Positions 54,778 to 63,536 of a stretch of DNA of 64,000 bases are shown piece by piece. Each line of letters starts with the position of its first letter. Position 1 is the stretch's first letter. Origin of the DNA: DASQZT01 sp963728965. GTDB lineage: Bacteria; Acidobacteriota; Terriglobia; Bryobacterales; Bryobacteraceae. Under the pieces are notes generated by a model that saw only the letters and a list, made by a program, of their open reading frames with translations, did no database searches and was not told the DNA's origin. Location: NCBI GenBank assembly GCA_963728965.1, contig CAVSMH010000006.1, positions 744,001 to 808,000 on the forward strand, written 5' to 3'. A program made the position numbers and the translations under genes.

Positions 54778-56108
54778 TGTTTGATCACCGTGCCGTCGCG
54801 GCGGCGGACTTCGCCCCATCCGCCGTTCAGGCCGTTGCGACCGCCGGCAAACGGGAACTTGGCCGCGACCTGTTCGTCAATTTCGATTCCCCAGCCGGGC
54901 TTATCGTTCGCCCACAGGTAGCCGTCCTTCATCTCGGGGCAGCCATGGAAGATCTCGCGCGTGCGCTCGTTGAAGGGCGAGTACTCCTGAATGCCGAAGT
55001 TGTAGCTGACCAGGTCCAGCGTGACGTTGGCCATGTGTCCGATCGGTGACACATCGCCCGGACCATGCCATGCCGTCTTCACTCCGAAATTCTCGGCGAG
55101 AATGGCCATTTTCCGGGACGGCGTGAATCCGCCGGCCTGGGACACGTGGACGCGGATGTAATCGATCAATCGTTCGGCGATCAGCGGCTGCCATTCGTGC
55201 GGACTGTTGAACAGCTCGCCCATGGCGACGGGGGTGGCGCACTGCTGGCGGATCTGCCGGAAATAGGCGATGTCTTCGGGCGAGAGAGGATCCTCGACGA
55301 AGAACAGCTTGAATTTTTCCGCGTCCTTACAGAACTGCACCGCCTGGTTGGGAGAGACGCGTTCGTGAACGTCGTGCAGCAGTTCGATTTCGTCGCCCAG
55401 TTCCTGCCGGCAAACCTCGAACAGTTTCAGCGCGCGACGGATGTATGCCGCCGGTTCGAAGACGGGCTTGTCGTGCAGCGCTTTCACCTGTGCCGATCCG
55501 CGTGAGCTGCCGTACCCCGCCATTCCCGCCACGCCCACCTGCACGCGCACGTGCCGGAAACCCTGCGCGATGTAGCGCTTCGCGCTTTCGACCACGTTCT
55601 GGTATTCGGGGCCGTCGGCATGGCCGTAGCAGTCCACCGCTTCGCGGCATTTTCCGCCGGCGAGCTGATACACGGGCATCCCCGCCTGCCGGCCCTTGAT
55701 ATCCCAGAGCGCCTGGTCGATCCCGCTAATGGCGTTGTTGAGCACCGGACCGTTCTTCCAGTACGAGCTGTCGTAGCAGGACTGCCAGATGTCTTCGATA
55801 CGATCGGTGGTCTTGCCCAGCAGGAACGGTTTCAAGTAGCGTTCGACGGCGGGTTTGACCAGGTCGGCGCGCTGGGTGAACGTGGCGCAGCCATAGCCGT
55901 AGAGTCCGTCCTGGTCAGTGGTGATCTTGACCACGGTCAGCCGCACGCCGGCGGGCTGGCATTCGATGACGGAGATGTCCTTGATTTTGGGCGGCGGCAT
56001 TCCGGTGGTGGCCTTGGCCACCTGGGCCTGCGCCTTTTCTTCACGTGGGCTGGCGATGCCTAAGAGGCCGGCAGCTCCGATGGTTCGTAGCAGATTGCGT
56101 CGGTGCAT
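54774..56108 (-). CDS. Mannonate/gluconate dehydratase-like enolase-superfamily enzyme, exported
   Basis: A 444-residue protein. It has a Tat-like signal (MHRRNLLRTIGAAGLLGIAS) and then the enolase fold: WDIKGRQAGMPVYQLAGGK, CYGHADGPEYQ, LLHDVHERVSPNQAVQF with metal-binding Asp, FFVEDPLSPEDIAYF, and KTAWHGPGDVSPIGH. The pattern is that of the D-mannonate dehydratase (ManD) group, which dehydrates sugar acids to 2-keto-3-deoxy acids. The signal is unusual for a catabolic dehydratase. It follows lctP by 7 bp. Confidence 0.85.
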   Translation of the reverse strand: MHRRNLLRTIGAAGLLGIASPREEKAQAQVAKATTGMPPPKIKDISVIECQPAGVRLTVVKITTDQDGLYGYGCATFTQRADLVKPAVERYLKPFLLGKTTDRIEDIWQSCYDSSYWKNGPVLNNAISGIDQALWDIKGRQAGMPVYQLAGGKCREAVDCYGHADGPEYQNVVESAKRYIAQGFRHVRVQVGVAGMAGYGSSRGSAQVKALHDKPVFEPAAYIRRALKLFEVCRQELGDEIELLHDVHERVSPNQAVQFCKDAEKFKLFFVEDPLSPEDIAYFRQIRQQCATPVAMGELFNSPHEWQPLIAERLIDYIRVHVSQAGGFTPSRKMAILAENFGVKTAWHGPGDVSPIGHMANVTLDLVSYNFGIQEYSPFNERTREIFHGCPEMKDGYLWANDKPGWGIEIDEQVAAKFPFAGGRNGLNGGWGEVRRRDGTVIKQ

Positions 56109-56115
56109 AGGAGGA

Positions 56116-57768
56116 TTACCAATATTGATGGCCGTTGGGGACGGCCCCGGTGAAAACGTAAGCGTAGAGCAGCACCAGCAGGCCGACCAGCAGCGCCAGC
56201 GCGAGGCTGTGCTTGAGCACCGCGCGGAACAGAAGGCCTTCCTTGCCTTCCTGGCCGGTGACGGCGCATCCAATAACGAGCGACTGGGCCGCGATCATCT
56301 TTCCCATTACGCCGCCGGCGCTGTTGGCGGCGCCCATCAGGATGGGGCTCAGCCCCAGTTTGTTGGCGGTGATCACCTGGAAACTGCCGAACAGGGCGTT
56401 GGAACCCGCGTCGGTGCCGCTGAGCGCCACGCCGAGCCAGCCGATCAGGGTACCGAACAGGGGAAACAGTTTGCCGGTATGCGACATCGCCATTCCCATC
56501 GTGGCATCCATGCCGCAATAACGGGTGAGATAGCCGAGGCCCAGCATAGCCATGATGGCTAGCAGGCTGAGCCGCAGCCGCCAGGCGCTGTGCAAAAACA
56601 CCTGGATGGTTCGCTTGAATGAAAGGCCCACCAATGGTCCGGCCAACACCCCGGCAAGGAAAGTGCCGGTGCCCGGAGTGGAGAGCCACGAGACATCGAA
56701 GAGCGCCTTCTCTTTGTACGGCACGGGCACGACTGGCGGCATCCGCACGATCAGCTCGTGCATGCCCGGCACAGGCCCCTTCCATGAAACGCTGTCGAGA
56801 AGGGCGGCCACCGGGGGGACGCCCCAGAGCACGACGAACACCGCCAGCAGAAGGAAGGGCGACCATGCCAGAACGATCTTCCCGAAACCGAAGGGGACGG
56901 CCCGCTTTTTGGGCGGCGGAGCCTCACCGGGGTACCGCCACACGTCCTTGGGCCGCCAGATTTTGCCGAACAGGAGCGCCAGCACCAGTAGCGTACCGAT
57001 TCCTCCGAGGATGTCCACCAGCGAGGGCCCCATGAAGTTGGACCAGAAGAACTGGATGGATGCGAAGGTCACCCCGCAGACCAGCAGCCCGGGCCAAACG
57101 CCCATTACCGCCCGCCAGGGGCACAACACCCGAATGAGCCAGAACGGCAGAATGAGCACGATGATGGGGAGGATGCGGCCGATCATGGCGCTCCAGTCGG
57201 CCTCCGGCAAGCCGGTCACCGCAACCAGGGTGCGCACCGGGTTGCCCAAGCCGCCGTAAGCCACGGGCGCGGAGTTGGCGATGAGGCACAGCAGCGCCGT
57301 CTGGAAGGGCGGAAAGCCGAGCCCGATCAGCATCGCGCCGCAGACCGCCACCGGGGCGCCACCACCGCCCGAGCCTTCGAGCAGCGCGCCGAAAGCGAAG
57401 GCGATCAGCAGAACCTGCAAACGGCGATCGTCGGAAATGTTCCCGATGGATTCTTTGATGACTTCGAACTGCTTGGACTCGACCGTGATGTCGTAGATGA
57501 ACACCGCCGCCACCACAATCCACGCAATGCGAAACCATCCATAGACCAAGCCTTGCGCCACCGCTCCCGCGACCATGACCGGGGGCATCCGAAACACCGC
57601 CAGCGCCACCACCAACCCCGCCACAAACGCATACACGGCGGCCCGCCATGCGGGCGTGCGGCGCACCGCCAGGAAGAAAAACAGCGTGCAGATGGGAATC
57701 GCCGCGGCGATGGTGGAGAGCACCGTGTTGCCGAGCGGATTGAAGTTCTGCAACCAGGGTTGATTCAT
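56116..57768 (-). CDS. lctP: L-lactate permease family transporter
   Basis: A 550-residue polytopic membrane protein (about 13 segments) with LctP-family motifs: GSGGGGAPVAVCGAMLIGLGF, NSAPVAYGGLGNPVRTL, GVALSGTDAGSNALFGSFQV. LctP/GlcA proteins import lactate or glycolate with protons. It heads a four-gene operon with sugar-acid enzymes, so a sugar-acid product may be the real cargo. It diverges from the APC permease. Confidence 0.9.
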   Translation of the reverse strand: MNQPWLQNFNPLGNTVLSTIAAAIPICTLFFFLAVRRTPAWRAAVYAFVAGLVVALAVFRMPPVMVAGAVAQGLVYGWFRIAWIVVAAVFIYDITVESKQFEVIKESIGNISDDRRLQVLLIAFAFGALLEGSGGGGAPVAVCGAMLIGLGFPPFQTALLCLIANSAPVAYGGLGNPVRTLVAVTGLPEADWSAMIGRILPIIVLILPFWLIRVLCPWRAVMGVWPGLLVCGVTFASIQFFWSNFMGPSLVDILGGIGTLLVLALLFGKIWRPKDVWRYPGEAPPPKKRAVPFGFGKIVLAWSPFLLLAVFVVLWGVPPVAALLDSVSWKGPVPGMHELIVRMPPVVPVPYKEKALFDVSWLSTPGTGTFLAGVLAGPLVGLSFKRTIQVFLHSAWRLRLSLLAIMAMLGLGYLTRYCGMDATMGMAMSHTGKLFPLFGTLIGWLGVALSGTDAGSNALFGSFQVITANKLGLSPILMGAANSAGGVMGKMIAAQSLVIGCAVTGQEGKEGLLFRAVLKHSLALALLVGLLVLLYAYVFTGAVPNGHQYW

Positions 57769-57853
57769 TCAGTGATTCCGCGTGGCAGTATATCACCGTG
57801 CACCCGCTGAGCGAATGAACCAGTTCCCTTTATCCGTGACACAATTGAGTTTC

Positions 57854-59194
57854 ATGTCCGCTCCGGGAAACGAGAAAGCCGGCCTTCGCCGCGCCCTCAC
57901 GTTGTGGGACCTCATCCTTTACGGCGTGATTGTAATCCAGCCCACCGCGCCGATGTCGGTGTTCGGCGTGCTCAGCAATCGTGGGCGCGGTCACGTGGTG
58001 ACCACCATTCTGATCGCGCTGGTGGCGATGTTGTTCACCGCCATCAGCTATGGCCGCATGGCGCGTGCGTACCCCAGCGCCGGTTCGGCTTTCACCTACG
58101 TGGGCCAGGAGATCAACCCCGCGCTGGGGTATGTGACGGGGTGGAGCATGGTGATGGATTACATGCTCAATCCCATGATCTGCATCATCTGGGTGAGCCA
58201 GCAGGCGCACGTGTTCGCTCCTGGGGTGCCCTACTGGGGTTGGGCGGTGTTCTTCGCGACGGTGTTCACCGGCCTGAATATCCAGGGCATTCGCACCTCG
58301 GCAAGGATGAACTCGGTGCTCGCCGCCGGGATGGGAGTGGTGATTGCCATCTTCTTCGTGACGGCGGCGCGGTACATTTTCGGCCACCCGCACGACGGCC
58401 TGGGATTCTTCACGCGGCCTTTCTACGATCCGGCGACGTTTCATGGCGGAGCCGTATTGGGCGGCACCTCCATTGCGGTGCTGACGTATATCGGATTCGA
58501 CGGCATTTCCACGCTGTCGGAAGAGGCCGAGAATCCGCGCCGCAACATCCTGCTGGCGACGGTGCTCACCTGCGTGGTGATCGGGTTGCTCTCGGCGGTG
58601 GAAGTGTATGCGGCGCAACTGGTGTGGCCTGCCAGCCAGGCGTTTCCGGACGAGACCACCGCCTTTGTCTACGTGGCCGGGCGCGCGTGGGCGCCGCTGT
58701 TCGCCATCGTCGGCTTCACCCTGGTGGTGGCGAATTTCGGTTCGGGGATGGGCGCGCAACTGGGCGCCGCGCGCCTGCTGTTCGGCATGGGACGCAGCAA
58801 CGCCCTGCCGAAGTCGTTTTTTGGTGCGATTGAGCCCAGGCGGCACGTTCCACGCAACAACGTGATATTCGTAGGCGTCATCAGCCTCATCGGTGCGTTT
58901 CTGATGAACTTCGATCTCGGCGCGCAGATGCTGAACTTCGGAGCGCTGATCGCCTTCATGGGGGTAAACGCCGCCGCACTGGTTCGCTACTACGTCCGCG
59001 AACGTGAGAAGAAACTCCGCAACCTGTTACCGCCCCTGATCGGATTTGCCATCTGCCTCGTACTATGGTTGAATTTGAGCCGGACGGCACAGATTGCCGG
59101 GAGTATCTGGATGGCGGCGGGGATTGCCTTTGGCGCCTGGAAGACGCGCGGCTTCCGCGGCGAACTGGTGAACTTTGATATACCGGAGGAGTGA
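57854..59194 (+). CDS. APC-family amino acid permease
   Basis: A protein of about 446 residues with 12 hydrophobic segments. The family motif LTLWDLILYGVIVIQPTAPMSVFG opens the first helix, and IGFDGISTLSEEAENPRRNI lies between helices 6 and 7. APC permeases import amino acids or amines. I chose ATG at 57854 because the family normally begins about 15 residues before helix 1; an ATG at 57815 is a possible longer start. The oxidoreductase gene begins 1 bp after its stop. Confidence 0.85.
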   Translation: MSAPGNEKAGLRRALTLWDLILYGVIVIQPTAPMSVFGVLSNRGRGHVVTTILIALVAMLFTAISYGRMARAYPSAGSAFTYVGQEINPALGYVTGWSMVMDYMLNPMICIIWVSQQAHVFAPGVPYWGWAVFFATVFTGLNIQGIRTSARMNSVLAAGMGVVIAIFFVTAARYIFGHPHDGLGFFTRPFYDPATFHGGAVLGGTSIAVLTYIGFDGISTLSEEAENPRRNILLATVLTCVVIGLLSAVEVYAAQLVWPASQAFPDETTAFVYVAGRAWAPLFAIVGFTLVVANFGSGMGAQLGAARLLFGMGRSNALPKSFFGAIEPRRHVPRNNVIFVGVISLIGAFLMNFDLGAQMLNFGALIAFMGVNAAALVRYYVREREKKLRNLLPPLIGFAICLVLWLNLSRTAQIAGSIWMAAGIAFGAWKTRGFRGELVNFDIPEE

Positions 59195-59195
59195 C

Positions 59196-60476
59196 ATGCA
59201 ACGCAGACATTTCTTGATGGGATCGATGATGGCGGCGGCCGCGAATGCGAGCCCGAACGATACCGTGCGGGTGGCGTGTGTGGGCCTTCACGGGCAGGGA
59301 CGCGAGCATATCAAACACTACAGCGCCATGCCGAACGTGGAAATTGCGGCGCTGTGCGACGTGGACGAATCGGTCCTCAACCTGCGTCTGGGAGAATTCG
59401 ACAAAGCCGGCAAGAAGCGGCCGGCCACCTTCACGGACTTGCGCAGGCTGCTCGAGGACAAGACCATTGACGCCATCTCCATCGCCACGCCCAATCACAA
59501 CCACACTCTGCAAACCGTCTGGGCCTGCCAGGCCGGGAAAGACGTGTACGTGGAGAAGCCCTGCTCGCACGATATGTTCGAAGCGCAACAGATTGTCGCG
59601 GCGGCGCGGAAGTACAACCGGCTGGTGCAGCACGGCACCAACAGCCGTTCGAGCATTGTGCGCGAAGCCGTGCGGCACCTTCGCGGCGGTCTGATCGGCG
59701 ACCTATACCTGGCGCGCGGCCTGTGCTTCAAATGGCGCAATACCATCGGCCGAAAGCCGGTGGAACCAGTGCCCCCGGGCGTTCACTATGACCTGTGGCT
59801 GGGACCGGCGCCCGAACACCAGTTCACCCAAAACCGTTTCCATTACAACTGGCACTGGTTTTGGGACTACGGCAACGGCGACCTGGGCAACCAGGGCATC
59901 CACCAGATCGACGTGGCGCGGTGGGGCCTTGGCGTGAAGTACCCGACGAAGGTAACGGCCATTGGAGGGCACTTCATGTTTGATGACGATCAGGAGACGC
60001 CCAACACCCTGAACGCCGCGTTCGAATTCGAGGAGAACGGCCGGAAGAAGATGATCGAGTTCGAAGTGCGGCATTGGATGACGAACCACGAAGCCGGCAT
60101 TGGCGACGGCTCGAACACGGTCGGCGCGGTGTTTTATGGTTCGAAGGGATACCTGAGCGTGTGGGACGAAGACCACGGCCGCTACCAGAGCTTCCTCGGG
60201 CGCGAGCAGCAGCCAGGACCTTCGGGCCAGGACCGCGGCGACAACTGGGCCAACTTCATCGCGGCGGTGCGCACCCGCAAGCAGGAAGACCTGAATGCGC
60301 CGATCGAAGAGGGCGCGATTTCGACGACCCTGGTCCATCTCGCGAACATCTCCTACCGGTTGGGGCGCACCCTGCACTTCGATGCGGCGAGCTACAGCGT
60401 GAAGGGCGACGCCGAGGCCAATCAGATGTTCCGGCGTGAGTATCGCAAGCCATTCGTAGTGCCGGAGAAGGTGTAG
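59196..60476 (+). CDS. Gfo/Idh/MocA-family oxidoreductase, Tat-exported
   Basis: A 426-residue protein with a Tat-type signal (MQRRHFLMGSMMAAAANA), an NAD-binding domain (VRVACVGLHGQGREHIKHY, AALCDVDES, then VEKPCSHD) and the usual beta-sheet C-terminal domain. These enzymes oxidise or reduce sugars and cyclitols; the exported form with its own bound NAD(P) is typical in sugar-degrading soil bacteria. GGAGGAG precedes the start by 4 bp. It is translationally close to the upstream permease gene, an odd partner for a sugar enzyme. Confidence 0.88.
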   Translation: MQRRHFLMGSMMAAAANASPNDTVRVACVGLHGQGREHIKHYSAMPNVEIAALCDVDESVLNLRLGEFDKAGKKRPATFTDLRRLLEDKTIDAISIATPNHNHTLQTVWACQAGKDVYVEKPCSHDMFEAQQIVAAARKYNRLVQHGTNSRSSIVREAVRHLRGGLIGDLYLARGLCFKWRNTIGRKPVEPVPPGVHYDLWLGPAPEHQFTQNRFHYNWHWFWDYGNGDLGNQGIHQIDVARWGLGVKYPTKVTAIGGHFMFDDDQETPNTLNAAFEFEENGRKKMIEFEVRHWMTNHEAGIGDGSNTVGAVFYGSKGYLSVWDEDHGRYQSFLGREQQPGPSGQDRGDNWANFIAAVRTRKQEDLNAPIEEGAISTTLVHLANISYRLGRTLHFDAASYSVKGDAEANQMFRREYRKPFVVPEKV

Positions 60477-60548
60477 GGTTGCGGGACGAGGTGCCGGAAC
60501 GAGTGTCGTTTCGCCGGGGCAGGCCCTGTTTCTATGCCACTTGGCGGC

Positions 60549-63359
60549 TCATTCGGGGCCGGCTGCGGCCCGGCTGCCGATTTGTGCGAGGACCTCGGCT
60601 GTCTCCCCGGCTAGCTCGGGCGCAATCGCTTCCGCTTCCGCGAGGAGGTCGCGGGGATCGAGTAAGTCGGCGGTAAACAGGCAGCAGCGAGCGCAGGTGA
60701 GCAGGGCCCGCGCGATCGCGGTTGTTTCGGTCACGGCCGCATTCAAAGCAGCATGGAACGCGGCCGCTGCTGCCGCTTCCGGCGCTCCGATTCGCGCCAG
60801 CACGGCTTCGGAGGAGGCCGCCATTTCCCGGGCCCGGTCCCTTTCGCCTTTCATGCGGCGGGCGCGCGCCAGGTTGAACAGGCTGAACCCCTCGAGCCTG
60901 GGCGAATCGTCCTCCCGGCCGCGGAGGCGCGCGCGCTCGAAGGATTCGATGGCTTCATCGATCCTCCCCTGTCCGAGGTATGCCATCCCCTCGACGTTAA
61001 GGACGTAGGCCAGGGGATCGCGGGCGTCCGCCGAGCGGTACAACTCGACGGCCAGTCGAGTGTGAACGAACACCTGCGCGAAATCGCGGAGGCCCAGATA
61101 CGCGAGGGAGAGGACATCGTGTCCCTGCGCCGACAGGATTGCGTCGGAATGGCTCGCTCCGAAGTCCAGCAGCCGGACGCCGCAGTCCACGGCCTGCCGG
61201 AAGTCCCGCTTGTAGGCATAGGCCAGCCCGAGCAACATCAGGTGCGTATCCCGGGGCGCCGCGCCGGCGGGGTCCAGCGCCACGGCGCTCTCCAGGTGCT
61301 CGATGGCGCGATCGAGATCGCCTAGCCGCCGCGACGCCTCCCCGACCCACGCGGTGGCCTTGCGCTCGTACTCCCGGTTGCCGATCTCGCGGGCCATGGA
61401 GTACGCGCTTTCGAAACACTCGGCGGCCTTCTCCAAGGGGCCGAGGAAGGCGTAGGTCAGGCCCAGGTTGTAGTATTGCAGCATTTGCAGATACCGCTGG
61501 TGCAGCTTGCCATCCAGCCGCTGAAGCATCGCTTGGAGCCGGCGTGCATGCGTGCGCCAGGCGGCGAACTCGAAATCGAGACGGTTCAACACGCCGGCGG
61601 CGGCTTCATATTGGCCGGCGCGGAACCGGTGCTCATATTCAAGCAGGTATGGGTCCAGGTCGACCGCCGACTGCCATCCGGGGCGGGGCACCTGAAGCTG
61701 CTCGTAATATTCCGCGGCACGGCGGTCCAGCGCCTTGCGGCTATAGTCGCCGTCTTCCACTAAGCGGTGGTAGACGTAGTCCTGGTCGATGGGATTCAAT
61801 GCGACCGTGCGGGACCTCCGATCGAGGGTGACCATGTGCACATCGATCAGGCGGCGCAGGACGGCGTCCACACTGAGACCGGGGTCGAATCCCGTGACGA
61901 CGAATTGAACGGCGATCAGCGGCACGGGACGCCCCAGGACCGCCAGAGCCTCCATCACCCGGCGCTCTTCGTCTCCCAACCGGCGGTAGGCCTCCTTCAT
62001 GAGGTCGTCGACGACATCGTCGCCGAAGCGGTCGAGGATCTCAGTAGGGCTGCTAAGGTACTCGTCCTTGAGAAGGCCGCCCAGCCATTCGAGGGCCCTC
62101 GGAATGCCGTAAAGCCGCTCGACTGCTCGGGCGACCTCGTCCTCGGGAAGCTCGCGGAGGCCCCATGTTCCATTGGGGTCCATATCGCGGAGCATGGCCA
62201 TGCCTTCGGCCGCCGACAGGCCGGAAACGAGTGGAATCCGGCGGTCGAAGCGGGTCCGCTCCGGGTTGAAGGTGATCGGGGCGCGCGAGGTAACAAGCAG
62301 GCGGGCGCCATGCGGGGCGGCCAGGCTGAGATCGAAGAAGGCCTTCAGGTCGGGATCGGTAATCGCGCCACGGTCATCCAGCAGGTCTTCCATGTGGTCC
62401 AGTAGGATCACGTAGACGCCCTCATCGAGAGCAATGAGGAGACGCTCGATTTTCTCGGCGACGGTGAGCTGGGAGTTGGCCCAGGTGGCATGAAGTGCCT
62501 GCTCGCGATCGCTGCCCAGCGCGGTCGCGCAGTGCGTGAACAGGCACTCGAGGGTCACCCCGCAGGTTCGTGTGCTGAGGTACACGATGCCATCGACGCC
62601 GCGGTCGTTTTGCGGCCAACCGTTATGTTCCAGGTCGCCTAGCACTTTGCTGGCCAGAGCGGTCTTGCCGATACCGGCTCGTCCGAGGATGCTCACCATC
62701 CGTGTGGACGGCTCGGCCAGACACGTGCCAAGTTCCTTCCGCTCGCGGATTCGACCCTGGAAGTGCTCTCCCACGTCGAGGACATGCTGGCCCACGACGC
62801 GCTGGCGAACCCGGGATCCCCGGCGCTCGCTTTCTTTGGCCATTTCGCGACGTTGCTCGGCGATCCCGGCGGCGATCCACTGCTGCTGCAGCTCGTTGAC
62901 GGCGACGCTGAGCTCACCACTCAGTCCCTCGGGCGAACTGAAATAACGGATGGTGTGTTCCCGGCGGAGCTCCTCACGAAGCGCTTCGATCCGCCTGCCC
63001 CGCTCGCCTTCTCCAGAGCGGAAGTCCATCCACCGCGGCTGCCAGGTGGCGTCGGGATCCAGCAAAAAGATCAGGCGCGGCTTGCCTTCCTGAGTCGCCT
63101 TGCGGTATTCGAGCTCGGTGATAGACCTGCGCTCGTTGTTCTGCTGGTCCGGGATATATCCGTAGCGCCAGGCGAAGATGCCCACATAGAGCTCGCAGGC
63201 AGCCACATCGGCCAGGCACTGGTCCAACGGGCGCCGGTCGCCGGCCGTGTAATCCTCCATGGAGATGACGTCGTGGCGCATCTGGCGCAGCCGGTGGTAG
63301 GCGGCGGCGCGGAAGTCCTTCAGATCCTCAAACGTCGATGAGATGTAGATCTTCGCCAT
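60549..63359 (-). CDS. DUF4062-STAND NTPase-TPR protein
   Basis: A 936-residue protein. Residues 1-110 are DUF4062 (KIYISSTFEDLKDFRAAAY, YVGIFAWRYGYIP, SITELEYRKA), a TIR-like fold. Residues about 185-480 are a STAND-type NTPase with Walker A GRAGIGKTAL (226-235) and Walker B VYVILLDHMEDL (315-326). Residues about 590-930 are TPR-like helices (LGLTYAFLGPLEKAAECFESAY, LGLAYAYKRDFRQAV). This is the layout of NLR-like proteins, which use the repeats to sense and the NTPase to assemble. The role (phage defence or other signalling) is inferred. It is a single gene. Confidence 0.8.
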   Translation of the reverse strand: MAKIYISSTFEDLKDFRAAAYHRLRQMRHDVISMEDYTAGDRRPLDQCLADVAACELYVGIFAWRYGYIPDQQNNERRSITELEYRKATQEGKPRLIFLLDPDATWQPRWMDFRSGEGERGRRIEALREELRREHTIRYFSSPEGLSGELSVAVNELQQQWIAAGIAEQRREMAKESERRGSRVRQRVVGQHVLDVGEHFQGRIRERKELGTCLAEPSTRMVSILGRAGIGKTALASKVLGDLEHNGWPQNDRGVDGIVYLSTRTCGVTLECLFTHCATALGSDREQALHATWANSQLTVAEKIERLLIALDEGVYVILLDHMEDLLDDRGAITDPDLKAFFDLSLAAPHGARLLVTSRAPITFNPERTRFDRRIPLVSGLSAAEGMAMLRDMDPNGTWGLRELPEDEVARAVERLYGIPRALEWLGGLLKDEYLSSPTEILDRFGDDVVDDLMKEAYRRLGDEERRVMEALAVLGRPVPLIAVQFVVTGFDPGLSVDAVLRRLIDVHMVTLDRRSRTVALNPIDQDYVYHRLVEDGDYSRKALDRRAAEYYEQLQVPRPGWQSAVDLDPYLLEYEHRFRAGQYEAAAGVLNRLDFEFAAWRTHARRLQAMLQRLDGKLHQRYLQMLQYYNLGLTYAFLGPLEKAAECFESAYSMAREIGNREYERKATAWVGEASRRLGDLDRAIEHLESAVALDPAGAAPRDTHLMLLGLAYAYKRDFRQAVDCGVRLLDFGASHSDAILSAQGHDVLSLAYLGLRDFAQVFVHTRLAVELYRSADARDPLAYVLNVEGMAYLGQGRIDEAIESFERARLRGREDDSPRLEGFSLFNLARARRMKGERDRAREMAASSEAVLARIGAPEAAAAAAFHAALNAAVTETTAIARALLTCARCCLFTADLLDPRDLLAEAEAIAPELAGETAEVLAQIGSRAAAGPE

Positions 63360-63536
63360 GGGGCGCCGCCCGCGCGGTGTGCATTATGATATCAGCCGAT
63401 AGCAACAGGAGTAGAGGGCCCAATCATCCGGGCCACGCCGGACCGGTGCGGCGCCGGACCGCGGGGGCGGGACCCGGCGGAGAAGCCGTAGCACCTCGTG
63501 CCGGAGTGCAGATCGATGCTTGCTTTCGAGAGGAGT

